Shown here piece after piece: positions 43,707 through 52,513 of a DNA stretch of 64,000 nt (positions are counted from its first letter, which is position 1; the number at the start of each line of letters is the position of its first letter). The stretch is taken from NCBI RefSeq assembly GCF_018219155.1, contig NZ_CP056123.1:992001-1056000 (forward strand), in the 5' to 3' direction. This DNA is from Moritella sp. 24 (GTDB lineage: Bacteria > Pseudomonadota > Gammaproteobacteria > Enterobacterales > Moritellaceae). The position numbers and the translations under genes are program-made. Under the pieces are notes generated by a model. The model was not told the origin of the DNA. It saw nothing but the letters and a program-made list of their open reading frames with translations, and searched no databases.

Positions 43707-44609
43707 CTATTGCGTGATTATCTTAAAGGCTGCTTTAAATTGCTCGATAGCATAACGCTGTACTTTCCCCGTGCTTTGGTGAGTTCGGGTTAATAGCACT
43801 AAACTCCAACGCCCATCATTGGTCATGAAATTAATATTAAGTTTAACTATTTCATCGGTATAGGATGATGAGCTCACAAAGTGGTTGGGTAGCAATGCCC
43901 AGCCGCCTTGTTTTAATAATGACAAAATAATATCCATATTGCTGATGGTGGCAATACGCCCCGATATTCTGGTATTTTTCCCTAATTCTACTTCCGTGTA
44001 ATTTTCTGCTGTGTACTGTTGCTGCTTTTCTAAATCTTCTAAATAACAACTTTTTTGCTGCGCTAAAGTAGAATTTTTATGTGCAAAAAAGGAAAAAGGT
44101 AAATAGCCTAAATTCGTGAAGGTTAAGCCTTTGCTAGGGAGTACGCCAGAACCTTTACTTAAGATAATTGATATATTTGCTTTTTGCGCTGCGAGGGCAT
44201 CGATGGAGTCCTGACGTCCGCGGTGTATCCAATGTAATTGGGTTTGTGGGTAGTGCTGGTGGACGGCAAGTTGCACTTGTTCTATGACCGAAATAGGCAA
44301 TGAAATATCATGATAAATAGTGAGACTTTCTTCTAGCCCTTCAGCTAAATTATCTCCGCTATTTTGAAGCACTTGCGCGTGATATAAAATATGCTGTGCT
44401 TGGGTCAATAAACTTTCCCCTTCAAGCGTTATCTTCGGAAATTTGCCACTGCGATCGAATAAGGTAATACCTAAATCTATTTCCAAATTTCCTACATGCT
44501 GATGCAAGGTCGATCGATCTTTACTGAGTGATTGTGCGGCTTTACTAAATGAACCTTTTTCAGCCACCGCGACAAATGATGTCAATTGTTCAAAGCTAAA
44601 TCTAAGCAT
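43707..44609 (-). CDS. LysR-family regulator
   Basis: 300 residues. HTH at the N-terminus (FEQLTSFVAVAEKGSFSKAA, then RSTLHQHVGNLE) and an effector domain with ISIILSKGSGVLP. GGAGTAA precedes the ATG. It is divergent from a choloylglycine-hydrolase-family gene, and a 21-bp near-perfect palindrome lies 33 bp upstream of its start. Control of that gene and itself is the likely role. Confidence 0.8.
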   Translation of the reverse strand: MLRFSFEQLTSFVAVAEKGSFSKAAQSLSKDRSTLHQHVGNLEIDLGITLFDRSGKFPKITLEGESLLTQAQHILYHAQVLQNSGDNLAEGLEESLTIYHDISLPISVIEQVQLAVHQHYPQTQLHWIHRGRQDSIDALAAQKANISIILSKGSGVLPSKGLTFTNLGYLPFSFFAHKNSTLAQQKSCYLEDLEKQQQYTAENYTEVELGKNTRISGRIATISNMDIILSLLKQGGWALLPNHFVSSSSYTDEIVKLNINFMTNDGRWSLVLLTRTHQSTGKVQRYAIEQFKAAFKIITQ

Positions 44610-44641
44610 TATTTACTCCATTCGTCGTATCAACATTCAAC

Positions 44642-44662
44642 GTGTTGGGAAATTCCCAACAC
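44642..44662. promoter_or_regulatory. 21-bp palindromic operator between LysR and hydrolase genes
   Basis: GTGTTGGGAA-A-TTCCCAACAC is a perfect inverted repeat with 10-bp arms around one central base. It contains T-N11-A (inside TTGGGAAATTCCCAA), the LysR box. It is the probable recognition site of the flanking LysR protein. Confidence 0.8.
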
Positions 44663-44769
44663 AAGTGAGATTACCTGTTCAATTAAATCGTTATTATGGA
44701 GGTAAGTAAATAGCTACAGCCCCGAATTATTTCGTTTCGGCGGTAACATGTCACAAGGTGGGTAAAAGT

Positions 44770-45837
44770 ATGGCTTTATTAACAAAAAAATCATTGGTTA
44801 ATGCTGCAATAGGTGCTGCATTATTCACGTCTGCAATCTCTGCTGTTCAAGCGTGTTCACGATTAATTTGGGAGACAGAAGACTACGGTGTGTTTGTGTC
44901 TCGTACCATGGATTGGATGGTTGAAACCCACCCTACGATTGACGTTCGAGCGAAAGGCATCAGCTATCGTGGTGCGGAATCGGGAGAAAAGGTGATGATG
45001 TGGACATCGAAATACGCATCGATCTTGACGACTTTCTATGGCAAAGCGGGTATTGATGGTTTCAATGAAGCTGGCCTTGCAGCCAATGCGCTATACTTAG
45101 GTGAAGAAAGTAGCGGGGAGTATAATGCAGATAAAGTACAGCTAGAAAACTCTCGCGTGATACCGTATTTCTTAGATAATTTTAGCTCGGTAAAAGAGGC
45201 CTTAATTGGCTTGGAAGATATTCAATTACAGTTGTTTTCACATGACGGTAGTATTCTAACTGGGCACTATTCATTACAAGATGCGAGCGGTGATTCTGCA
45301 ATTTTAGAGTTCATCGATGGTAAGTGGAAGATTTACCATGGTGAACAATATAACGTACTGACCAATAGCCCTGAGTTTCATGAACACTTGAATAACTGGG
45401 AAGCAAAAAAACCGACGCAGCAATCACAATTCTCAAGTGAATATCCTTTGGATGGTAATGTTGGCCCTGTAGAACGTTTTGTGTGGAATAAGTATATGTT
45501 AGCGCAACTGCAAGAGCCGAGTAGTGTGATTAATGGTTTAGCAAAATTGGATAGCTCGACTTATAAAGTGCCATTAGATGCGGCTAATCGAGTCGTGGCT
45601 GGCAAGATGACGGGCTATGCGACACAATATACGCTTACTTATAATTTAGAGCAGAAAGAGCTGAATATGCGTTATCAATACGGTGATGTGTACACACAGT
45701 TTAAAGTTGATTTTAATAAATTAAATGACGGTAAAAATTACACGTTAAAAGCCGATGAGCAACATAATGTTGGTGATATGACGAGTAAGTTCGAACAGAA
45801 AAACGGTGTAATGGCACAATATCGAGTGAATAAATAA
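44770..45837 (+). CDS. Choloylglycine hydrolase-family amidase (penicillin V acylase / bile salt hydrolase type)
   Basis: 355 residues from ATG 44770 (AGGTGGG upstream). A signal peptide ends VQA, exposing an N-terminal catalytic Cys in CSRLIWETEDYG. Other family residues: R and D in VSRTMDW, N in GLAANALYLG, N in LTNSPEFHEH and R in GPVERFVWNKY. Members hydrolyse linear amides such as conjugated bile salts, penicillin V or acyl-homoserine lactones. Gram-negative exported members often act on acyl-homoserine lactones, making quorum quenching a plausible role here (inference). It is divergent from a LysR gene and shares its operator. Confidence 0.85.
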   Translation: MALLTKKSLVNAAIGAALFTSAISAVQACSRLIWETEDYGVFVSRTMDWMVETHPTIDVRAKGISYRGAESGEKVMMWTSKYASILTTFYGKAGIDGFNEAGLAANALYLGEESSGEYNADKVQLENSRVIPYFLDNFSSVKEALIGLEDIQLQLFSHDGSILTGHYSLQDASGDSAILEFIDGKWKIYHGEQYNVLTNSPEFHEHLNNWEAKKPTQQSQFSSEYPLDGNVGPVERFVWNKYMLAQLQEPSSVINGLAKLDSSTYKVPLDAANRVVAGKMTGYATQYTLTYNLEQKELNMRYQYGDVYTQFKVDFNKLNDGKNYTLKADEQHNVGDMTSKFEQKNGVMAQYRVNK

Positions 45838-45874
45838 TCACTGTTTTTGTATCGTAAGTGTGTTTAACATAAAC

Positions 45875-45918
45875 AATGCTGGCAAACAGGGGCGTTAAAA
45901 CTGCTGTTTGTTGGCATT
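45875..45918 (+). terminator. Terminator-like hairpin after the hydrolase gene
   Basis: Arms of 15 bases (45875-45889 and 45904-45918) pair at 13 positions, around a 14-nt loop, and are followed by ACTTTCTT. The remaining bases up to 46096 hold the promoter of the RND operon, where I cannot assign an operator. Confidence 0.55.
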
Positions 45919-46096
45919 ACTTTCTTCGTATTATTTATCTGCATGGCTAAACTGACAAACTTTACACTTGTTGACCTTAATCTCCTCATTTTCTCCATAT
46001 TTCCCAGTCTCTTTTACGTTATTATATGCTATCAAAATTTTAGAACCGCTATTCATGGATGAAAGCTGCCTCGCTCATTTTTATAGAAGAGATACA

Positions 46097-47161
46097 ATGA
46101 ATAAACGTACTTCCCTCGCGGTAATTAGCGCGCTTATGTTCAGTTTTGCTAGCTATACGATTCCAGTACATGCCAAAGGCGGCAATGCTGGGAAAGGTGC
46201 TGGACGTGTAGTTTCTGTATATACGGACACTGTGCAATACCATGAAGTGTCACAATCAATTTCATTAATTGGTAAATTACAGTCAGACCAATTTGTGAGT
46301 GTGGCACCTGAAGTTGCGGGTAAAGTAGATAGCATTAACATTAATGCGAATCAAACCGTGAAAGCGGGACAGTTATTAGTACAGCTGGATGACAGCAAAG
46401 CACAGGCTGCCTTATTAGAGGCGAAAGCGTATTTTAATGATGAGAAGCGTAAGCTAAATGAATATTCAACGCTGGTAAAAAGTAATGCGATCACGCAAAC
46501 AGAAGTGTACGCACAAACCGCATTAATGGATATTGCCAAAGCGCGTTTAGCGGCCGCTCAAGCAAATGTAGATGATCATTATTTAACGGCGCCATTTTCT
46601 GGCACCGTTGGTTTACTTGATTTTAGTCGCGGTAAAATGGTGTCTGTAGGTACTGAGTTACTTACCCTTGATGATTTATCGACGATGCAGCTGGATCTTG
46701 AAGTGCCAGAACGTTATTTATCGCAATTATCGACGGGTATGTCGGTAACCGCAACCAGCCGTGCATGGCCTGATGATAGCTTTAAAGGGCAAGTAGTCGC
46801 GATTGATTCTCGTATTAACCCAGAAACACTTAATTTACGTGTACGCGTTAATTTTGAGAACAATTTGAACCGCCTTAAACCAGGGATGATGATGTCATCA
46901 AGTGTTGTTTTCCCTGCGATAAATGAACCTATCATTCCGGTTCAAGCCCTTGAGTATTCGGGCACGAAACGTTTTGTGTATGTTGTTGGTCAGGATAATA
47001 AAGTTGCGCGAACACAAGTGCAGTTAGGCGCGCGAATTGTTGATCAAGTGTTGATTGAGCAAGGTTTAGACGTTGGCGATCGTATCGTGGTGCAAGGCTT
47101 AGTGAATATGCGTGATGGATTAACAGTGAAAGATTTATCTGATGAACAGGAGACTAACTAA
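46097..47161 (+). CDS. RND efflux periplasmic adaptor (membrane fusion protein)
   Basis: 354 residues. The ATG at 46097 is chosen since GAAGAG precedes it and a signal peptide (MNKRTSLAVISALMFSFASYT) follows; an upstream frame extension is not supported. The order is barrel-sandwich hybrid (SVAPEVAGKVDSININANQT), alpha-hairpin, lipoyl half (APFSGTVGLLDFSRGKMVSVG) and beta-barrel (RLKPGMMMSSSVVFPA). It bridges the inner-membrane pump and an outer-membrane channel such as TolC. Its stop overlaps the pump start by one base. No regulator is adjacent. Confidence 0.9.
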   Translation: MNKRTSLAVISALMFSFASYTIPVHAKGGNAGKGAGRVVSVYTDTVQYHEVSQSISLIGKLQSDQFVSVAPEVAGKVDSININANQTVKAGQLLVQLDDSKAQAALLEAKAYFNDEKRKLNEYSTLVKSNAITQTEVYAQTALMDIAKARLAAAQANVDDHYLTAPFSGTVGLLDFSRGKMVSVGTELLTLDDLSTMQLDLEVPERYLSQLSTGMSVTATSRAWPDDSFKGQVVAIDSRINPETLNLRVRVNFENNLNRLKPGMMMSSSVVFPAINEPIIPVQALEYSGTKRFVYVVGQDNKVARTQVQLGARIVDQVLIEQGLDVGDRIVVQGLVNMRDGLTVKDLSDEQETN

Positions 47162-50100
47162 TGTGGTTGTCTGATGTCTCTGTCAAACGACCGGTTGTTG
47201 CGATTGTATTAAGTTTATTACTTTGTGTCTTTGGTGCCGTATCGTTTAGTAAACTTGCTGTTCGTGAAATGCCGGATGTTGAAAGTCCTGTCGTTACTGT
47301 GATGACGCGTTATGAAGGCGCGGCAGCTACGATTATGGAAAGCCAAGTTACGTCTGTTATCGAAGACCAAATTACGGGTATCAGTGGTATTGATGAGGTT
47401 AAATCAGTAACACGTAATGGTATGTCGCGTGTAACGGTAACGTTTGATTTAGGTTGGAATCTTACCGAGGGCGTGAGCGATATTCGTGATGCGGTTGCAA
47501 AAGCGCAGCGTAGCTTGCCAGATGAAGCGGACGATCCGATTGTATCAAAAGATAATGGCAGCGGTGAACCCTCGGTTTATATCAACTTAAACTCCACAGA
47601 GATGGACCGGACACAGCTTACTGATTATGCCCAACGGGTATTAGAAGATCGTTTTAGCTTGATCTCGGGCGTGAGTTCGGTGGACTTGTCCGGTGGTTTA
47701 TATCAGGTGATGTACGTTAAGTTATTCCCTGATCTCATGGCGGGTAGAGCGGTAACGACCAGTGATATTATCGATGCGTTAAAAACTGAAAATGTCGAAA
47801 ATCCGGGTGGTGAAGTCCGTAATGATACCACTGTGATGTCAGTGCGTACGGCGCGTTTATATGCTGAGCCTCAAGACTTTGAATACCTTGTTGTGCGTAC
47901 CACGAGTGATGGCTCTCCGGTTTACTTACGCGATGTTGCACAAGTCTATGTTGGCGCTGAAAATGAAAATTCGTCGTTTAAAAGTAACGGTATCGTTAAT
48001 CTGAGCTTAGGTATTGTCGCTCAGTCAGATGCTAATCCACTGGAAGTTGCCACAGCAGTACACAGTGAAGTGGATAAGATCCAAGACTTTTTACCTGCAG
48101 GTATGAGCCTTGAAGTGGACTATGACTCGACTGTTTTTATCGATCAATCGATTAAGGAAGTGTATAGCACGTTATTTATCACCGGTGGCTTAGTAGTATT
48201 GGTGTTGTATATTTTTATTGGTCAAGCACGTGCGACATTAATTCCTGCGGTTACTGTACCTGTATCGCTAATTTCATCATTTATCGCTGCTTATTATTTT
48301 GGTTTTTCAATTAACTTGATTACTTTAATGGCCCTGATTTTATCAATCGGCTTAGTTGTTGATGATGCCATTGTTGTGGTCGAAAACATCTTCCATCATA
48401 TTGAGAGAGGTGAAAAACCCTTGCTTGCTGCCTATAAGGGCACGCGAGAAGTTGGTTTTGCTGTGATAGCCACGACGATGGTACTCGTTATGGTATTCCT
48501 GCCTATTTCCTTCATGGATGGCATGGTTGGTTTACTCTTTACTGAGTTCTCGGTATTACTGGCAATGTCAGTGATTTTCTCCTCGTTGATTGCACTGACA
48601 TTGACGCCTGTACTGGCGAGTAAAATGTTAAAGTCAGAGCAAAAAACAAGCCGTTTTAGTTTGTTTATGGAAGGGTTATTTCAACGTTTAGAAAGCGCAT
48701 ATCGTCGTGTTGTGACTAAAGCGGTGAAATACAGACTTGCAGCGCCTGTGGTTATTATTGCCTGTGTGGTGGGTAGTTTCCTATTGATGAAACAGGTGCC
48801 ATCTCAACTGTCTCCGCAAGAAGATCGCGGGGTATTGTTTGCGTTTGTGAAAGGTGCTGAAGGTACTAGTTTTAACCGTATGACGACAAACATGGACATT
48901 GTTGAAGCGCGTTTATTACCGCTTGTTGGCCAAGGTGTGATTAAGTCATTTAGTACACAAGCGCCAGCATTTGGTGGGCGTGCCGGAGATCAAACGGGTT
49001 TTGTGATCATTATTCTTGAAGACTGGGCTGATCGCAGTGTTAGCGCTGGTGAAGCATTGGGTATGGTAGCTAAAGCGCTAAAAAATATTCCAGATGTGAT
49101 GGTTCGTCCATTAATGCCGGGTTTCCGTGGCGGTTCGAGTGATCCTGTTCAATATGTATTGGGTGGTTCAGATTATTCAGAATTAGAAAAGTGGGCTGAG
49201 CTGTTAAAGCAAAAAGCGGAAGATGCGGGTGTACTCGTTGGTGGTGATTTAGATTACTCTGAAAAAACGCCTGAGCTTGTTGTCAGTATTGATAAAGAGC
49301 GTGCTGGCGAACTGGGTATTAGTGTCGATGAAGTATCAACAACATTAGAGATAATGTTAGGTGGTCGTACTGAAACCAGCTATATCGAACGTGGTGAAGA
49401 GTATGACGTGTACTTACGTGGTGATGAAAACAGCTTTAACAATGTGAATGACCTAAGCCAAATTTATATTCGCAGTGCAAAGGGTGATTTGATCACATTA
49501 GATACAATCACAACGATCGAAGAAGTCGCTTCTGCAAGTCGTTTGTCACACAACAATAAGCAAAAGTCGATTAAGTTAAGCGGTAGTTTAGGCGAAGGTT
49601 ATACCTTAGGGGAAGTGCTCGATTTCTTAGATGCACAAGCTATTGAGTTACTGCCGAGTGATATTTCGATTGCTTATTCGGGTGAGTCAAAAGATTTTAA
49701 AGAAAATCAAAGCAGTATTTTGTTAGTGTTTGGTTTAGCTTTGCTGGTGGCTTATTTAGTACTCGCTGCACAGTTTGAAAGCTTCATTAACCCGATGGTG
49801 GTGATGTTTACGGTTCCTATGGGTGTACTCGGTGGATTCTTAGGCCTCTATGCCATGGGAGGCGGGCTGAATATTTACAGTCAGATTGGCATGATCATGT
49901 TGATTGGTATGGTAACGAAAAATGGTATTTTAATTGTTGAATTTGCCAATCAATTACGTGACCGTGGTGTTGAGTTAGAACAAGCTATTATCGATGCGTC
50001 AGCACGTCGACTTCGTCCTATTTTGATGACTGCATTTACGACATTAGCAGGCTCGATTCCGTTAATCTTATCAACGGGAGCGGGTGCAGAAAGCCGTATA

Positions 50101-50325
50101 GCTGTAGGTACTGTTGTATTCTTCGGTATGGCGTTTGCGACGTTAGTGACCTTATTGGTTATTCCAGCAATGTATCGCTTGATCTCGGGAACGACTCATT
50201 CTCCTGGTTATGTTGAAGCTATGTTAGAAGCCGAACTTGCCGAACAGTCAGCTGCAATACAATCTGAATTATTAGATAAGCAGGGTGTTACAAAAGATGT
50301 TCGAGTGGTGAAAGACGTCGCTTAA
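47161..50325 (+). CDS. RND multidrug efflux pump (HAE-1 type)
   Basis: 1054 residues, the AcrB/MexB size, with 12 helices and two large periplasmic loops. It opens MWLSDVSVKRPVVAIVLSLL. The proton-relay Asp pair in helix 4 is seen in SIGLVVDDAIVVVENIFHH, and the helix 10-11 Lys/Asn region in GMVTKNGILIVEFANQLRDRG. It exports hydrophobic drugs or dyes by proton antiport together with the upstream adaptor. No outer-membrane channel gene follows, so it probably uses TolC. A strong terminator ends the operon. Confidence 0.95.
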   Translation: MWLSDVSVKRPVVAIVLSLLLCVFGAVSFSKLAVREMPDVESPVVTVMTRYEGAAATIMESQVTSVIEDQITGISGIDEVKSVTRNGMSRVTVTFDLGWNLTEGVSDIRDAVAKAQRSLPDEADDPIVSKDNGSGEPSVYINLNSTEMDRTQLTDYAQRVLEDRFSLISGVSSVDLSGGLYQVMYVKLFPDLMAGRAVTTSDIIDALKTENVENPGGEVRNDTTVMSVRTARLYAEPQDFEYLVVRTTSDGSPVYLRDVAQVYVGAENENSSFKSNGIVNLSLGIVAQSDANPLEVATAVHSEVDKIQDFLPAGMSLEVDYDSTVFIDQSIKEVYSTLFITGGLVVLVLYIFIGQARATLIPAVTVPVSLISSFIAAYYFGFSINLITLMALILSIGLVVDDAIVVVENIFHHIERGEKPLLAAYKGTREVGFAVIATTMVLVMVFLPISFMDGMVGLLFTEFSVLLAMSVIFSSLIALTLTPVLASKMLKSEQKTSRFSLFMEGLFQRLESAYRRVVTKAVKYRLAAPVVIIACVVGSFLLMKQVPSQLSPQEDRGVLFAFVKGAEGTSFNRMTTNMDIVEARLLPLVGQGVIKSFSTQAPAFGGRAGDQTGFVIIILEDWADRSVSAGEALGMVAKALKNIPDVMVRPLMPGFRGGSSDPVQYVLGGSDYSELEKWAELLKQKAEDAGVLVGGDLDYSEKTPELVVSIDKERAGELGISVDEVSTTLEIMLGGRTETSYIERGEEYDVYLRGDENSFNNVNDLSQIYIRSAKGDLITLDTITTIEEVASASRLSHNNKQKSIKLSGSLGEGYTLGEVLDFLDAQAIELLPSDISIAYSGESKDFKENQSSILLVFGLALLVAYLVLAAQFESFINPMVVMFTVPMGVLGGFLGLYAMGGGLNIYSQIGMIMLIGMVTKNGILIVEFANQLRDRGVELEQAIIDASARRLRPILMTAFTTLAGSIPLILSTGAGAESRIAVGTVVFFGMAFATLVTLLVIPAMYRLISGTTHSPGYVEAMLEAELAEQSAAIQSELLDKQGVTKDVRVVKDVA

Positions 50326-50341
50326 CAAATTGATGTAAGGC

Positions 50342-50382
50342 AAAAGGGCAAGTACATATGATGATGTACTTGCCCTTTTTTA
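50342..50382 (+). terminator. Strong terminator after the RND pump
   Basis: A 16-bp perfect stem with a 6-nt loop (50342-50357 with 50364-50379; arms begin AAAAGGGCAAGTACA) followed by T's. It is also readable in the other direction for the convergent GST-like gene. Confidence 0.9.
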
Positions 50383-50395
50383 TGCTTGTCATATT

Positions 50396-51046
50396 TTATT
50401 CTGGAAACAGAAATTCTTCTCTATTTTCTAGCCATTCAGGATACTTTGTCATTGCTTTAGCAAAACGCTGATCTTGTAAATGGTTATTAAGCCAGTTTTT
50501 GAGGTGTGGAAAAGGTGCTTGTCGGTACCACTTTCGATCAACTCGAGCAAATTGACGGATCAGAGGAAGGATTGCGTAATCCGCTAGACTGACATTATCT
50601 CCCATTAAATATTTGTGTTTACTCAGACGTGCATCTAGCGTTGTTGCATAGTTGGCGCATTGCGTTCGTAACTCGACTTCATTACCTTCATGATAACGCA
50701 CAGCATATTTATACTGACTTAGTGAAGCGGTAAATACTGTATCGTGGGTGCTAATCAAGCTTAGCATCGCAGGGTAAGCGCTCGGGTTTTCACTGTGCAG
50801 CAAATTTAAAGGGTCGTGTTGATGCAGTGCCCAAATCATAATATCTAAACTTTCATCAATGATTGTGTCGTTATTGAGTACTAATACGGGCACTGTCGCC
50901 TTAGGTGAAACGGCTAGCATTTCTTCAGGCTTATTTTTCATAAGCACGGCTCTGAGTATAACGGTCTGTTGTGCCAGTAATAAGCCAAGTCTTGCACGCA
51001 TGGCATATGGACAATTTTGTAATGAGTACAGAATAGGTAGTGACAT
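50396..51046 (-). CDS. Glutathione S-transferase-like protein
   Basis: 216 residues. The N-terminal thioredoxin-like half has the motif NCPYAMRARLGLLLA with an active-site Cys, and the glutathione contact VPVLVLNNDTIIDESLDIMIW. The C-terminal helical half is seen in LADYAILPLIRQF. Cys in place of Tyr/Ser suggests an omega- or glutaredoxin-2-like enzyme with thiol transferase or dehydroascorbate reductase activity. It is convergent with the RND pump. A link to the eukaryotic-type glutathione synthetase is possible but not shown. Confidence 0.8.
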   Translation of the reverse strand: MSLPILYSLQNCPYAMRARLGLLLAQQTVILRAVLMKNKPEEMLAVSPKATVPVLVLNNDTIIDESLDIMIWALHQHDPLNLLHSENPSAYPAMLSLISTHDTVFTASLSQYKYAVRYHEGNEVELRTQCANYATTLDARLSKHKYLMGDNVSLADYAILPLIRQFARVDRKWYRQAPFPHLKNWLNNHLQDQRFAKAMTKYPEWLENREEFLFPE

Positions 51047-51315
51047 TAAGTATCTTCTTTTATTTTTATTATTGTATGCGACGGCATGACCAAATTATGG
51101 TTTAACAGTATTTTCGTTCGTTAACATAGATTATTGTGCTAAATTCTAATACCTAATTATATATATTTTATTATAAATTATATCACATTCGTTTTTTTAA
51201 TTTAAAACGCAATATTATATGAAAAATAAAGACGTATTATGAGCCCATATCAACTTATAAACATATTAATTTATAGATGAATTTATAAATTAGAAACCTA
51301 ATTATCGAGGCTATT

Positions 51316-51462
51316 ATGAACAAAGAACAAGTACAATACGTTATCCAATTATTACGCGATGGTCACTCACTAACTGAAATTACTAAGTTAGCAAAAATCA
51401 ACGTGATGTATGTTAGTGTTATCCGTAAACTAATGGTTATGGATTTACTACAAACTAACTAA
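51316..51462 (+). CDS. 48-aa HTH-like protein, copy 1
   Basis: 48 residues: starts MNKEQVQYVIQLLRDG and has the block INVMYVSVIRKLMVM. The pattern of two helices linked by a short turn (SLTEITKLAKINVMYVSVIR) looks like a homeodomain-like or resolvase-type HTH: helix, turn, recognition helix. CGAGG lies ten bases before the ATG. A paralogue 463 bp downstream shares MNKEQV and NVMYVSVIRKLMVM. It has its own terminator. The 268-bp region upstream from 51047 is AT-rich and shows no other gene. Function unknown; a minimal DNA-binding or anti-regulator role is inferred. Confidence 0.75.
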   Translation: MNKEQVQYVIQLLRDGHSLTEITKLAKINVMYVSVIRKLMVMDLLQTN

Positions 51463-51481
51463 TCGTAGTGTTGTAAACATG

Positions 51482-51517
51482 ATAAAGCGCTATCAGTCTC
51501 TAGCGCTTTATATTTTC
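51482..51517 (+). terminator. Terminator of small HTH gene 1
   Basis: A perfect 11-bp stem ATAAAGCGCTA / TAGCGCTTTAT with a short loop, followed by ATTTTCC. Confidence 0.85.
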
Positions 51518-51663
51518 CTTTCTTTCTCCCCCCATAAACGCTCAAATTCGGTCAATCAATCATAGATAACTCACTATCTAATCTTAATCCGCGACGTCTA
51601 CATTTCTAATATTTCTATTCCTAGCTCTATCTCTACTTCTATTTTAATGCTCGATAGTTAGGC

Positions 51664-51749
51664 TGGATTAAAATTATGACTAGTGGTTTTACGGGTTCTT
51701 CACTAAAACCAATATTAAAAATTGCCTTAAATGCGCCTTAAAGTATGCT
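51664..51749 (+). repeat. Degenerate 86-bp repeat, copy A
   Basis: It shares the blocks TGGATTA, GACTAGTGG, TTTACGGG, ATTGC and AATGCG with 52364-52449, in an ungapped alignment exactly 700 bp away. It lies upstream of small HTH gene 2. The rest of the 51463-51778 gap holds only the terminator of gene 1. Confidence 0.7.
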
Positions 51750-51778
51750 TTGATAAATTATAGCTTATCGAGATTGTT

Positions 51779-51928
51779 ATGAATAAAGAACAGGTGAAAC
51801 ACGTGGTTGTATTGTTACAGGAAGGTCACACATTGACTGATATTTCGGCGTTGGCGAAAGTTAATGTGATGTATGTGAGTGTTATTCGTAAATTGATGGT
51901 GATGGGTTTATTGAAGCTTGAAGATTGA
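51779..51928 (+). CDS. 49-aa HTH-like protein, copy 2
   Basis: 49 residues: starts MNKEQVKHVVVLLQEG and carries VNVMYVSVIRKLMVMGLL. It is a clear paralogue of the 48-aa protein at 51316, conserved in the turn and recognition helix and diverged at the C-terminus (KLED). The bases just before both starts match (TTATCGAG, then a short spacer, ATG), so the ribosome-binding region was duplicated with the gene. It is followed by a hairpin resembling the one after copy 1. Function unknown. Confidence 0.75.
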   Translation: MNKEQVKHVVVLLQEGHTLTDISALAKVNVMYVSVIRKLMVMGLLKLED

Positions 51929-51938
51929 GAGTAGCGCA

Positions 51939-51972
51939 GTATAAAGCGCTATCAGTATTGAGTGCTTTATAC
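51939..51972. terminator. Terminator hairpin of small HTH gene 2
   Basis: A 12-bp stem GTATAAAGCGCT / AGTGCTTTATAC (one G-U pair), the same core AAAGCGCT as after copy 1. It sits between convergent genes and lacks a T run. Confidence 0.65.
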
Positions 51973-51997
51973 TACTAATCATTTGATATTATTATTT

Positions 51998-52261
51998 TTA
52001 TGATGTTGATGAAACACTGTCATGGTGTTGCTTTAACTGCTGATATAGAAAATCTTTTAAGTTCGCTCGTTGTAATTTTAACTGCGTCATATGCTCATCA
52101 TTCGTTGGGCATCCTTTGATCTCTAATTGACGAATATCATAATCTAGTATGTGATATTTTTTCGATTCTTCTCTAAATACTTCATTTTTATAATTCAAAT
52201 AAACGATATCTTTTTTCAATTCTGGAAAGTCAAAAATAAGCGCGTGATTCTCATTTAACAT
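51998..52261 (-). CDS. YdcH-like protein (DUF465)
   Basis: 87 residues, fully helical. The pattern FDFPELKKDIVYLNYKNEVF, then YHILDYDIRQLEIKG and LKLQRANLKDFLYQQL matches DUF465, a two-helix coiled-coil family of unknown function that includes E. coli YdcH. AAGGAAG precedes the ATG. It is convergent with the second small HTH gene. Confidence 0.75.
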   Translation of the reverse strand: MLNENHALIFDFPELKKDIVYLNYKNEVFREESKKYHILDYDIRQLEIKGCPTNDEHMTQLKLQRANLKDFLYQQLKQHHDSVSSTS

Positions 52262-52363
52262 AGGGCTTCCTTAATAATGAAAGTAAACGTCTATAGTAAA
52301 TATAGCATTTGAATTTGTGATAGAAATTGATTTGATCGTGATTTTAGTTTTTTTTATCTCTAA

Positions 52364-52449
52364 TGGATTAGTTGAGAGACTAGTGGATTTACGGGGTTCT
52401 CGCTAGTTTGGTTATTAGGTATTGCATTCAATGCGACTTGGAGTACTGT
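52364..52449 (+). repeat. Degenerate 86-bp repeat, copy B
   Basis: Counterpart of 51664-51749, 700 bp away, upstream of the membrane protein gene at 52514. Conserved blocks are TGGATTA, GACTAGTGG, TTTACGGG, ATTGC and AATGCG. It may be a duplicated promoter region or a remnant of the small-HTH unit. Confidence 0.7.
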
Positions 52450-52513
52450 ACTCGCCCTCACATTAAATATTACTAACATAGATAAAATACATTATAACTT
52501 TGTAGGAACAGAT

